Shown: one piece after another, positions 18,184-27,011 of the stretch
How positions within the stretch are numbered: the first letter of the stretch is position 1
Layout: the number at the start of each line of letters is the position of its first letter
Origin: JABDGM01 sp046349975
Lineage (GTDB): Bacteria; Planctomycetota; Planctomycetia; Pirellulales; Lacipirellulaceae
Direction: 5' to 3'
Assembly: GCA_046349975.1 (NCBI GenBank)
Contig: JAXMBH010000012.1
Span: forward strand, 113,246-177,245
DNA: 64,000 nucleotides
Notes under the pieces: model-generated
What the model saw: the letters and a program-made list of their open reading frames with translations, nothing else
What the model was told of the DNA's origin: nothing
The model's database searches: none
Made by a program: the position numbers and the translations under genes

Positions 18184-18735
18184 ATGCGATCGCCGATGAA
18201 GAAGCTCCCTTCTTGGTTTTCTGTGCCCTCCCTGGCAGTGACCGCCTTTGTGCTCTCGATTCCACTCTGTCTGTTAGTGTACCTGTTGGCAACGCCAAAC
18301 AAACTACCCATGACCAACAAAACCGAAATTTCCAAAGAAGACCTCCGTGCCCGCCTCACACCTGAACAATTTTACGTAACCCAGGAGAAGGGAACTGAGG
18401 CCCCGTTTACCGGCAAATATTGGAACCATCACGAGGACGGCGCCTACCGCTGCATCGTGTGCGGAACGGAACTGTTTACCTCGGCGGAAAAGTTTGACAG
18501 CGGCTGCGGCTGGCCCAGCTTCTCCGCCGCCGCAAGCGAAAAGGTGGTCGACACGCAGACCGATACCAGCCACGGCATGGTGCGCGACGAAATCATTTGC
18601 CATAACTGCGGCGCCCACTTGGGACACGTGTTCAACGATGGCCCCCAACCAACTGGCCTGCGGTACTGCGTAAACAGCGCCTCGATTGACTTCGAGGCCC
18701 AAAAAGGCGGCGGGGAAGCGCCGCTGGCCAATTAG
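18184..18735 (+). CDS. msrB: Membrane-anchored peptide-methionine (R)-S-oxide reductase MsrB
   Basis: 183 residues from the ATG at 18184 (ATG 18196 and an upstream TTG 18130 are alternatives). An N-terminal membrane helix (PSLAVTAFVLSIPLCLLVYLL) is followed by a complete MsrB domain. Zinc ligands are CIVC and CHNC, the substrate-binding GCGWPSF motif is present, and the catalytic Cys is in LRYCVNSASIDF. MsrB reduces methionine-R-sulfoxide. The anchor suggests it repairs envelope proteins rather than cytosolic ones (inference). Confidence 0.93.
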   Translation: MRSPMKKLPSWFSVPSLAVTAFVLSIPLCLLVYLLATPNKLPMTNKTEISKEDLRARLTPEQFYVTQEKGTEAPFTGKYWNHHEDGAYRCIVCGTELFTSAEKFDSGCGWPSFSAAASEKVVDTQTDTSHGMVRDEIICHNCGAHLGHVFNDGPQPTGLRYCVNSASIDFEAQKGGGEAPLAN

Positions 18736-18902
18736 GGCTCAAGTGCCCGCTTGCCTCGGACCGGCACCCAGCACAAGCAAGTGATTGCTCTAGGCCTATG
18801 CGGCTCGCGCCGCCAGCACTCGTTTCTTGCTACAATCAGAACTTATTCAGCGCAAGCGACAAATTTCCAGCGCAGTCTGATTCCGCGTAGTACTTTCATG
18901 TA

Positions 18903-19787
18903 ATGGCCACCACCACGCCGCATCGTCCGCTCACGCAGCTCACCCACGAGATCGAACAGCTGGAAGCGGAAGTCGCACGCCTGGAAGCCGAACGCTGTGG
19001 CATCGCCCGCGACAATAGGAAGGCCGCTCGCCACCAGCGCTACCTGCGGATCGCACAATCGCTGCGTCGTCCCACCGCGCAATTCGATCTGTGGCCGATT
19101 GCGGTAATGATCATCGGCCCGCTGGTGGTTGGTTTTTTTACGCTCGTGATTGTCAATTTGCTCGTCAGCTCCTTCGCGATCGCTTTTCTGGCCTTATTAG
19201 GGGGTGCGGCTGCGGGCGCCGCGCTCTTCGCGTCGCTGCTGTATCGCCCGGCCGACTCCGTGCTGCCTGCCGCCTTAGCCGAAGCCCAATCACAATTGCG
19301 TCTCGCCGAGGCGCGGCTCAAGGAAAAAGTCGAGCGCATCACCGAAACGAAGACCCGCCTGCAGAAGTTGGTTGACGAACGCCGCGACCAAATCGCGTCC
19401 GGTAAGCTCCAAAAGGCCGCCCTGTTACAGCGCAACTGGAAGAAAATGGGCGACGCCGAGTGGGAGGATTATGTCGTCGAGGTTTGCCGCACGCTCGGCG
19501 CAAAAGTCGATCGCATCGGCCGCCCTGGCGGCGAAGATGCCAACCTCATCGCCGATTTCAGCCCCCGGCGCGTTGCTATTTTGACTCAAGGCGAAGGCCA
19601 CAACGTCTCGAGCGACACGGTGCGACAAGCCCTCGCTGCCAAGCAGCGTCACCAGTGCGATGGCTGCGCCGTCATCATCAATCGCCGCTTCACGGGAGCG
19701 GCTCAACATTTCGCTCAATTGCAGAAGTGTGGCGCGATTGGAGCCGGCGAGTTTCCCGACTTTGTTATGGGCAAAGTGGCACTTTAA
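18903..19787 (+). CDS. Membrane protein with degenerate Mrr-like nuclease domain
   Basis: 294 residues: an N-terminal coiled coil (about 8-45), two adjacent membrane helices (about 62-112), a second coiled coil (about 122-165), then a domain of the Mrr restriction-endonuclease-like fold. The pattern MGDAEWEDYVVEVCRTLGA...GGEDANLIADFSPRRVAILTQGEG matches the fold, with the acidic residue kept (EDANLI) but the QxK lysine replaced by Glu (TQGEG). It may therefore bind without cleaving DNA, or have changed chemistry. Membrane-tied Mrr-like proteins of unknown role are known. The start ATG at 18903 is clear. Confidence 0.75.
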   Translation: MATTTPHRPLTQLTHEIEQLEAEVARLEAERCGIARDNRKAARHQRYLRIAQSLRRPTAQFDLWPIAVMIIGPLVVGFFTLVIVNLLVSSFAIAFLALLGGAAAGAALFASLLYRPADSVLPAALAEAQSQLRLAEARLKEKVERITETKTRLQKLVDERRDQIASGKLQKAALLQRNWKKMGDAEWEDYVVEVCRTLGAKVDRIGRPGGEDANLIADFSPRRVAILTQGEGHNVSSDTVRQALAAKQRHQCDGCAVIINRRFTGAAQHFAQLQKCGAIGAGEFPDFVMGKVAL

Positions 19788-19993
19788 GGTGAGCGCGGAC
19801 GACCGCGGGCCGTTCGAAACGGGGCCGCCCAACTCAAGAAGTGCGACAAGAAAGCGCTACCTTTGTTCGAAAACTGCAGCACGTAGCGGTGGTCGCCCCC
19901 CCATCGATCGCTATTTTGTCGCGAATACTTCGGTTACACTACCAAGTTGGGCCAGCTCATATCGGCTTTCTGCCGGGCACTGCGGGAACTGTC

Positions 19994-21109
19994 ATGTCTA
20001 TCGCGGAACTCCGTCGTATCGGTGCGCTGCTGCGCGAGCAGCGTCACGTTCTTCTTGCGCGCTGGCGCCGCCAAGTGCGGCAACTACCTTCCGCAGAAGG
20101 TTTGGATGTGCCGTCGCTCAACGACCACATGCCGCTCCTCATTGATGAATTGGCCACTGCCCTCGAAAAGCAGCCAGAAGAGGCCGCCGAACAAACCCTG
20201 ATGCGCGGCAGCCCGCCCATTCACGGTCGGCAACGCTTGCACGACGGCTTCAACGTCGAGGAAGTCGTCGCGGAGTACAACGTGCTTCGCAGTTGCGTCC
20301 ATGACCTTGCCGAAGAACACGGCATGATCATTCATGGCGCCGATCTGCGCGTTGTGAATCGCATCATCGACGAAGCCATCGGGCTCGCCGTGCAAACGTA
20401 CGCCACACAACTATCACTTGAAATCAAGCGTCATCGCGATCAGCACATCGCGTTTGTTGCCAATGATCTCCGAACACCGCTGCAAGCGATTTCCCTTACC
20501 GTGAGAGTCATCGAACAGGCACTCACGCACGACGGCAATAATCCGCAAAGCGAAAAGTTGCTGAAGGTCCTGCGTCGCAATATTCAGCATCTCGAACAGT
20601 CGGTCGTCGAAGTGATCAAGTCGAAGAGCGACTCACCAACCGGCGCTGGCGAAAAGATGGAGTGTCGCCGGATCGATCTGTGGCCAGTGGTGGAGAACGT
20701 TGTGGCCAGCCTCGAACCGGTGATCACGGCTTCCAGCGTGGACCTTGTCAACGACGTGCCGACCGACCTGCAAGTCTTCGCCGATGCCAGCCTCCTTGCG
20801 CGGGCCGCCGAAAATACCTTGGCGTTCGCGATCTCTAGCGCGCCGCGCGGCACCGTACGCGTTTCGGCCACGGATGCGGGCGCGCGCGGCGTATGCTGTA
20901 CCGTGCAGCATTCGGGCGCGCCGCTGTCTCGCGAAGCTCTGGCCAACCTTCTTGGCGCCCGGGCCGCCACCGAAGCGACGTCGGAACCGGTAGGTCTTGG
21001 AATGCCCATCGTGAAACAGCTGATAGAAGCCCACGGCGGCCACGTTTCCGTGCGGTCTAACGAGGCCGAGGGTACAAGGTTCGAATTATTCCTGCCGGTC
21101 GAAAGATAG
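19994..21109 (+). CDS. Sensor histidine kinase-like protein lacking catalytic residues
   Basis: 371 residues from the ATG at 19994. The N-terminal part (about 1-140) resembles the RsbRD_N sensor domain (LLREQRHVLLARWRRQVRQLP). A HisKA-like dimerisation segment follows, but the phosphoacceptor His is Asn (FVANDLRTPLQ instead of ..SHDLRTPL). The HATPase_c domain also has lost key residues: the N-box ends TLAFA rather than LLxNA, and the DxGxG loop reads HSGAP. A GLGMPIVKQLIEAHGG motif remains. It is thus a probable pseudokinase, perhaps a ligand or partner sensor. No response regulator is adjacent. Confidence 0.85.
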   Translation: MSIAELRRIGALLREQRHVLLARWRRQVRQLPSAEGLDVPSLNDHMPLLIDELATALEKQPEEAAEQTLMRGSPPIHGRQRLHDGFNVEEVVAEYNVLRSCVHDLAEEHGMIIHGADLRVVNRIIDEAIGLAVQTYATQLSLEIKRHRDQHIAFVANDLRTPLQAISLTVRVIEQALTHDGNNPQSEKLLKVLRRNIQHLEQSVVEVIKSKSDSPTGAGEKMECRRIDLWPVVENVVASLEPVITASSVDLVNDVPTDLQVFADASLLARAAENTLAFAISSAPRGTVRVSATDAGARGVCCTVQHSGAPLSREALANLLGARAATEATSEPVGLGMPIVKQLIEAHGGHVSVRSNEAEGTRFELFLPVER

Positions 21110-21333
21110 CCAGCCTGGCGTCTTCGAGCACAATCGAAAGTCTCGCGGTGCGACGAAATTCCGCGGCGTCGCATCATCCCGCCGCGGCACGAGATGTGCC
21201 CTGCGGGTAGCGGTTTTACCGGAAGCTGCGATCCTCGAATCGCGCTCGAACGCCTGTGTTCTCCGCTGGGTTCGCACGTTTCGCTGGCGACGGCCGCAGC
21301 TTAACCTCTATCCGCATTCCGGCACGATAATCG

Positions 21334-23379
21334 ATGAAGGATCGCACCTCCCCGCTGTTCATTCTCATCGCTGTCATTACGGCGATCACGACTCTGTACG
21401 TCGCCAAGGCCATCCTCCTGCCGCTAGCGATGGCGATCCTGCTGAGTTTCCTGCTCACACCGCTCGCCGACCGATTGGAGCGCTGGTACGTGCCGCGGAT
21501 TCCCGCCGTCCTGGCTGTGGTTGGGATTTCATTCGTGATTCTGGGATCGCTCGCTTACGTCGTCACTACTCAACTTGTGGAACTCGGCACTGAACTTCCG
21601 AATCACGAAACCGAACTCATCAACAAGATTCACTCGCTGCGGCCAGAGTCGCCGATGGTCGCGCGCGTCACGGCAACGCTGACCGATTTGCGTAATGCCA
21701 TCTCGAACGGTCCACAACAAAAAAAACAGGTTCCGAAGAGCGATCCGACGGCTAATCCGGCGGCAGCGCTCAAGAGCTTGGCCACCTCAGATACAGAACA
21801 AAGCAAAACGAACACGAACCAAGACGATTCACAAACAGGGAAAGATTCGGCTGCCATTGCAATCGTGCAAGAGCGAAATGACAGTCGATCAGACGCGCTT
21901 CAGCCGCCCGAGAATACGGCGAATGCGAGCCCAACCGCCGGCTCGACGAAGGAAGACGACCCGGCCAAGGCGCTGGCAGTCAAAGTCGTCGAACTCCCGC
22001 CCTCGCGACTGCAACAAGCGCAAGATTGGCTTGGCCCCGTCGTCGCGCCGCTGACTACCGGCGGAATGGTGATCATCCTGGTGCTGTTCATGCTGCTCGA
22101 CCGCGAAAACCAGCGGAGCCGACTGATTCAACTCTTTGGCGCTTCGCATCTGCACGCCACGACTGAAGCTGTGCACGACGTCGCCTACCGAGTCGGCCGC
22201 TATCTCCGCGCGCTGTTCCTCGTCAACGCTGGCTACGGCCTGGCCGTGGCCATCGGCCTCTGGGCGATCGGTGTACCTGGAGCAATCATGTGGGGCGTCC
22301 TCGGCTTCTCGCTCCGTTTCTTGCCCTACATTGGCCCCTGGATCGCCGCCGTGTTGCCGATTATGGTCTCCGTGGCCACATCGCCCGGCTGGTGGCAACC
22401 GGGACTCGTAGTCGGCTGGTATATCGTCGTCGAGCTCATTTCGAACAATGTCATTGAACCGCTCGCCTATGGCAGCACCACCGGCGTTTCGACCGTCGGC
22501 GTCATCATCTCCGCCATCTTTTGGACGTGGCTATGGGGACCGGTTGGCCTCATTCTCTCCGTACCAATGACGGTGTGCCTGCTGGTCGCAGCCCGCTATG
22601 TGCCGCAACTACATTTCATTACGATCCTCCTCGCCGATCGCCCGCCGATGTCGCCCGCGCAGCGCGTGTATGAACGGCTACTGGCCTTCGACTACGACGA
22701 GCCGCTCAAGCTGGCGCGCAAGGCCGTTAAAGAGTCTTCGCTCGGCACTTACTACGACGAGGTATTGATCCCCGCGCTGGTGCTCGCCGAACAGGATCGC
22801 CACGGCGACCTGCTCAGCGACGAACAGGAAGCCTTCGTTATCGAAGCTGCCGAAGACGTAGTCTCGGAGCTTGAAGGAACAGCTCGTGAGGAATACTTGA
22901 CACGCCGTCGACTGGAAACTGAGCGGGCAATTGCCAATGGCGAGGAAGTCTCCGCCGGCCAGATCACGCAGCCGCCGCATGTGTTGTGCATTCCGCTGCG
23001 AGACGACGCCGACGAAATCGCTGCCCGCATGCTCGCCCAAATGCTTACCGCCGAAGGCTTCGAGGCCGACACTGGAGCCGCCAAGTCACTCACCAGCGAG
23101 CTCGTCGACAAGGTGGCCGAGTCGGATAGCGACATCGTCGTGATATCCGTACTGCCGCCCATCGCCCCGCGCGACAGCCGCCTCCTTTGGCGTCGCCTCC
23201 GCAGCCGCTATCCGCACCTGCCGATCGTCGTCGGCTTTTGGACCGCCACCGAAAACAAAAACGCCCTCGCCGAACCGGTCGCCGACGCCCGCAGCCGCGT
23301 CGTGACCACGCTCGCCGACGCTATCACGGCCGTGCGGGCACTCTCAGTGCATACGAAGCTCGCGGCGAAGACGGCGTAG
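21334..23379 (+). CDS. AI-2E family permease (PerM-like) with C-terminal extension
   Basis: 681 residues. Two N-terminal helices, a hydrophilic loop of about 130 residues rich in Asp, Thr and Ser (about 120-225), then five or so further helices to about residue 430 follow the TqsA/PerM pattern (EPLAYGSTTGVSTVGVIISAIFWTWLWGPVGLILSVP is family-like). Residues 440-681 form an extra cytoplasmic domain whose end (VLCIPLRDDADEIAARMLAQML...) resembles a Rossmann or cobalamin-binding-like fold. Family members export signals or Na+; no substrate can be given. Confidence 0.87.
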   Translation: MKDRTSPLFILIAVITAITTLYVAKAILLPLAMAILLSFLLTPLADRLERWYVPRIPAVLAVVGISFVILGSLAYVVTTQLVELGTELPNHETELINKIHSLRPESPMVARVTATLTDLRNAISNGPQQKKQVPKSDPTANPAAALKSLATSDTEQSKTNTNQDDSQTGKDSAAIAIVQERNDSRSDALQPPENTANASPTAGSTKEDDPAKALAVKVVELPPSRLQQAQDWLGPVVAPLTTGGMVIILVLFMLLDRENQRSRLIQLFGASHLHATTEAVHDVAYRVGRYLRALFLVNAGYGLAVAIGLWAIGVPGAIMWGVLGFSLRFLPYIGPWIAAVLPIMVSVATSPGWWQPGLVVGWYIVVELISNNVIEPLAYGSTTGVSTVGVIISAIFWTWLWGPVGLILSVPMTVCLLVAARYVPQLHFITILLADRPPMSPAQRVYERLLAFDYDEPLKLARKAVKESSLGTYYDEVLIPALVLAEQDRHGDLLSDEQEAFVIEAAEDVVSELEGTAREEYLTRRRLETERAIANGEEVSAGQITQPPHVLCIPLRDDADEIAARMLAQMLTAEGFEADTGAAKSLTSELVDKVAESDSDIVVISVLPPIAPRDSRLLWRRLRSRYPHLPIVVGFWTATENKNALAEPVADARSRVVTTLADAITAVRALSVHTKLAAKTA

Positions 23380-23450
23380 CGTCCTTCAATCGGTCGCACG
23401 CGCCCAAGCCTCGCGGACTAAAGGCGTCCGCCCAACTGGGATTCACGGTC

Positions 23451-23624
23451 GTGCCCGAAGGTGAACACATATTCTTACGTCGCAACAATTCGGATGACTC
23501 GTCGACTCCGATGACCTTTGCCGAACGCATCGCACGCCTTAAAGGCTCGCCTTTGCGGATGGTCTGCACGCCAACCCGCATCGACCGCGACGTCGTTCTC
23601 GAAGCGTACGAACGGTTTCGCTAA
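23451..23624 (+). CDS. Possible small protein, 57 residues
   Basis: An open frame from GTG 23451 ends with TFAERIARLKGSPLRMVCTP and TRIDRDVVLEAYERFR. Codon use in the second half is like that of real genes, and the frame lies between two real genes on a strand not covered by either. No ribosome site or known family can be shown. The upstream part of the same open frame overlaps the permease gene and is not credible. It could be a genuine short gene or the remnant of one. Confidence 0.3.
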   Translation: MPEGEHIFLRRNNSDDSSTPMTFAERIARLKGSPLRMVCTPTRIDRDVVLEAYERFR

Positions 23625-23627
23625 AAC

Positions 23628-25985
23628 TTACCGCGCCGGCCGTACCGCACTGTGTGCCAGTATGATCTTCTTCTGTCCCACCGTCGCAAACTGAATCGTC
23701 GCTCGGCGATTCTTGCCAGAGCCCGAGAGGGCGACAATCTTTCCCGGTCCGTACTCGGGGTGCATCACGGTCATGCCCTGCTTGAACACATCCGGCGGCA
23801 CACGCGGCACGGCATCCGCCAGCTCGCTGCCGACGACGGCCGCCCCGGCGCCAGTATCCCTGGCTAGTCCGGCAGCCGCACCCGACCGCTCCATAGCCGC
23901 CGCCGTCATGATCGACGCCGCCGAGATGTTGACCGCTGGTTTCGAATCGACATCGCCGACCGGCGCGACCTCATGGTCCTCCAACTGCCAATCCCATGAA
24001 TCATCGCCGTCATCGTCGTCGGGCACTTCCCACGGGTCGAACGACATCGGGTCGTGCGCGTTCTCGCCGCCGAGCATCTCCATTTCGCCCCGCGGCATCT
24101 CCATCAGAAAGGAACTCGGAATCGTCCGCCGCCGCACGCCGCGGAAGTCGCGCGTCACGGCATAGCTGAGTTGCAACTCTTCCATGGCCCGCGTAATGCC
24201 CACGAACGCCAGCCGCCGCTCTTCTTCGAGCTCATCGGGGTGCTGCCCCACGCGCTCGTGCGGCAAAACGCCATCTTCCACCGCCACGACGAATACAACT
24301 GGAAACTCCAAGCCCTTCGCCGCGTGCAAGGTCATCAACGTAGCTTTGTCGGTCTCAGCGTCCCAATTGTCGGTTTCGTTCACCAGCCACGACCGCTCCA
24401 AATACTCCTCCAAATGCCCGCCGCCGGGATTTTGTTCATCGAACTGCCGCGCGTCGGTCAGTAATTCCTCGATATTCGCCAACCGGTTCTGATCCTGCTC
24501 ATCATCACTCCCGAGCAATGAGGCGCGATACCCCGACGCTTCCAGCACCGTGCCGATCACTTCCTCCACGTCGCCATGCACCACCGCCGCGATCCGATCG
24601 ATGATCTCGATATACGCCGCCACTTTCGCCGCTGTGCCTTTGGAAAACCCTTCAATTTGCCACGCCGCCCGAGCGGCCTCGAGCAATGGCAAGCCATGGC
24701 GGTATGAATACTCGGTCAACCGCTCAATCGTCTTTCGCCCGATACCCCGCGCCGGCGTGTTGATCGTGCGTTCGAATGCCATGTCATCGCGCGGATTGTT
24801 GATGAGTTGGCAATACGCTAGCACATCTTTGATTTCCTTCCGCGCGTAGAACTCTTGGCCGCGGATCATCTGGTACGGCACGCCCGCCATCCGCAGCGCC
24901 TTCTCGATCGACCGAGACAGCGCATTCACGCGGTAAAAAATTGCAAAGTCACTCGGCTTCCGCTTTCCTCCGGCGACGGCCGAACGAATCTGCTCGGCAA
25001 TATCGGCTGCCTCTTTATCCTGGTCGAGATAGGCAATCAGCCGCACCGCCGCGCCGTCGCCATTCGCTGTCCACAACTGCTTCTTCTTGCGCTTGAGATT
25101 GTGGCCGATCAGTTCATCCGCCACGCGCAGAATCCGCTTCGTGCTGCGATAGTTCCGCTCCAGCCGCACGATCTTCACACTCGGATAGTCGTGTTCGAAC
25201 TCCAGAATGTTGTTAAGATCCGCGCCCCGCCAACCGTAGATCGACTGGTCGGGGTCGCCTGTCACCGCCAAGTTCGGGTAATCCGTCGACAACGCCCGCA
25301 AGACGACGTACTGCGCGCGGTTCGTGTCCTGATATTCATCCACCAGTACATAGCGATACTTCGCATCCAGCTCGGCCCGGACCTCAGCATGCTCATATAG
25401 CAGCCTCGCGATGTGCAGCAGCAAGTCGTCGAAATCGACGGCCGACGATGCCAGCAGCCGCGCCTGATACGCCGGATAAACCTCCGCCACCACGCGGCTC
25501 AGCATACTGCCGCTCCGCGGTTCATACTTATCGGCCGTGATAAGCTTGTTTTTCGCCGCGCTGATCGCCTCGTGCAGCCGGTCGGGCGAATAATTGAGTG
25601 TGTTGATCTCGCGAGCCTCAACAACTCGCTTAATCGTCTGCCGGGCATCGCTCGTATCATAAATGGTAAAGTTCGGCTGCAGTCCGACGTACTCCGCGTA
25701 TCGCCGGAGCAGCATCGCTCCGAACCGGTGGAACGTGCTTAACCACACGCGGTTGCCGGGCGACAGTTCGGCCACCCGCCGCTTCATCTCGTCGGCCGCT
25801 TTGTTCGTGAACGTGAGCGCGAGAATCTGCGAACTCGGCACGCCGCTCTCAATGAGGTGGGCAATACGATGCGTGATGACCCGCGTTTTGCCGCTCCCCG
25901 GCCCAGCCAGCACCAACAGCGGTCCATCGCGATGCGTCACAGCCGCCCGTTGCGGCTCGGTCAGGTTTTCCAAGAGATAATTCAT
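23628..25985 (-). CDS. uvrD: UvrD/PcrA-type 3'-5' DNA helicase
   Basis: 785 residues, superfamily 1A. Motif I is GPGSGKTRVITHRI (about 28-41). The Q-motif LTEPQRAAVTH opens the protein. Motif II is VDEYQDTNRAQY, motif III GDPDQSIYGWRGAD, and motif IV-VI segments RLERNYRST, TLHAAKGLEF and VGITRAMEEL follow in order. The C-terminal 150 residues hold an acidic low-complexity part and then a Tudor-like end (GPGKIVALSGSGKNRRATIQF) as in PcrA. It acts in nucleotide excision and mismatch repair and in clearing stalled forks. Confidence 0.95.
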   Translation of the reverse strand: MNYLLENLTEPQRAAVTHRDGPLLVLAGPGSGKTRVITHRIAHLIESGVPSSQILALTFTNKAADEMKRRVAELSPGNRVWLSTFHRFGAMLLRRYAEYVGLQPNFTIYDTSDARQTIKRVVEAREINTLNYSPDRLHEAISAAKNKLITADKYEPRSGSMLSRVVAEVYPAYQARLLASSAVDFDDLLLHIARLLYEHAEVRAELDAKYRYVLVDEYQDTNRAQYVVLRALSTDYPNLAVTGDPDQSIYGWRGADLNNILEFEHDYPSVKIVRLERNYRSTKRILRVADELIGHNLKRKKKQLWTANGDGAAVRLIAYLDQDKEAADIAEQIRSAVAGGKRKPSDFAIFYRVNALSRSIEKALRMAGVPYQMIRGQEFYARKEIKDVLAYCQLINNPRDDMAFERTINTPARGIGRKTIERLTEYSYRHGLPLLEAARAAWQIEGFSKGTAAKVAAYIEIIDRIAAVVHGDVEEVIGTVLEASGYRASLLGSDDEQDQNRLANIEELLTDARQFDEQNPGGGHLEEYLERSWLVNETDNWDAETDKATLMTLHAAKGLEFPVVFVVAVEDGVLPHERVGQHPDELEEERRLAFVGITRAMEELQLSYAVTRDFRGVRRRTIPSSFLMEMPRGEMEMLGGENAHDPMSFDPWEVPDDDDGDDSWDWQLEDHEVAPVGDVDSKPAVNISAASIMTAAAMERSGAAAGLARDTGAGAAVVGSELADAVPRVPPDVFKQGMTVMHPEYGPGKIVALSGSGKNRRATIQFATVGQKKIILAHSAVRPAR

Positions 25986-26389
25986 TTGGCTTTCCGCAGC
26001 TGAATTCGCAAGAACTCAGTGCCTTTCGCGCACAGCGTTCGGGGCCGCAGGGCCTGCCGCTTGGAAGGACGTGATCGCGTCCCCACGGGTGTCCCGGCCG
26101 TTCCGTACGCGTGAGTTTAACACCGCAAGGCACGCGTTCTTCCATCATTCCGCATCCATGTTCGCCCGTACATCCCCTCGCGCGAACCGAACGTCGCTCA
26201 ACACCCACAATGCTACGCATTCGGCCACACGATGCTAGCACTCGCCGTATTTCACAACGTGTTTTTTACGGAGTTTATTCGCATCGCCTCGGAAAGTTGG
26301 TATACTCTGCCACCAGTGCAGGCGGAGCGGTATGATCTCGACCTGCCGCTTGGCCTCGTTCGTTTTCATTCTTAAGGGAGGGACCCCTC
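25986..26389. promoter_or_regulatory. Divergent intergenic region with a sigma-70-like promoter for the alpha-CTD-like gene
   Basis: About 400 bases between uvrD (minus) and the alpha-CTD-like gene (plus). TATACT at 26301-26306 with TTCGCA 17 bases upstream (26278-26283) is a plausible housekeeping promoter for the plus-strand gene. Its leader ends with AAGGGAGGG, a strong ribosome site 7-8 bases before the ATG at 26390. I see no gene in the rest. Confidence 0.55.
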
Positions 26390-26674
26390 ATGACACGCAT
26401 CCCGCTAAACCGCGCGTACGAAAGCTCACAAGACCTCAAGGAAAAACTCGAAATGAGCACGGCCGAAATCGGCCTGGCGGTGCGCACGACCAATTGCCTC
26501 GAAGAACGCGGCGTCTTCACCGTCGACGACCTACTCAACTGCACCCGCGAAGACCTGCTGAGCATCTCCAACTTCGGCGAAAAGACGCTGGAAGAAGTCT
26601 ACAAGGCACTCGAGAACGTGGGCTTCTATCGCCCCGGCCACCAGCCGATCGAAGAACCCGCTGCCGTCCACTAA
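26390..26674 (+). CDS. Free-standing RNA polymerase alpha-CTD-like protein
   Basis: 94 residues. NCLEERGVFTVDDLLNCTREDLLSISNFGEKTLEEVYKAL reproduces the helix-hairpin-helix C-terminal domain of RpoA, the part that binds UP elements and activators; no N-terminal assembly domain is present. Stand-alone alpha-CTD-like proteins are known in planctomycetes. It may compete with or bridge to RNA polymerase, or bind DNA on its own (inference). Promoter, ribosome site and terminator are all visible, so it is a single-gene unit. Confidence 0.92.
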   Translation: MTRIPLNRAYESSQDLKEKLEMSTAEIGLAVRTTNCLEERGVFTVDDLLNCTREDLLSISNFGEKTLEEVYKALENVGFYRPGHQPIEEPAAVH

Positions 26675-26713
26675 CGGTCGCGTTCGTGAATTGGAACATT
26701 GCGTCGCAACTCG

Positions 26714-26752
26714 CTAGCCCCTGGCTCCGCCGGGGGCTTTTCGTTTGATGAC
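26714..26752 (+). terminator. Rho-independent terminator after the alpha-CTD-like gene
   Basis: AGCCCCTGGCTCCGCCGGGGGCTTTTCGTTT: a GC-rich stem with short loop followed by a T-rich run, about 40 bases after the stop codon. Confidence 0.8.
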
Positions 26753-26762
26753 CCTTCTCCAC

Positions 26763-26858
26763 GGGTGGCTGGGGGTCGAGCCGCAGGCGAGCCCCCAGTG
26801 CGCCGCCACTGAATCCTGATCGTTCGGCAAACCCCCGGCAGAGCCGGCGGCTGACGAG
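26763..26858. repeat. Pair of GGGGG/CCCCC hairpin repeats
   Basis: CTGGGGGTCGAGCCGCAGGCGAGCCCCCAG is one stem, and AAACCCCCGGCAGAGCCGGCGGCTGAC the second. The second has a close copy at 57134-57163 (AAACCCCCGGCAGAGCCGGG), so this is a dispersed repeat family rather than a local terminator. Confidence 0.75.
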
Positions 26859-27011
26859 ATCCAACCAATCGCAACGCCTATCACGAATACATCGACCCCG
26901 CCACCAGTCTCCCGGCCCGAATTCTTCTGTCAGCCCACCAGCGGATATGTGAGAATAGTAGTATCGTCCACCGTTCACATCGGGCGGTTCCATCTCACTC
27001 CCGCAAGCGCC

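Noticed and set aside
18810..18840. Promoter before the Mrr-like gene (TACAAT at 18831)
   Set aside because: No acceptable -35 hexamer at the right distance; evidence too weak to list.
19915..19941. Promoter before the histidine kinase-like gene (TTGTCG / TACACT)
   Set aside because: The spacer is only 13 bases, too short for a sigma-70 promoter.
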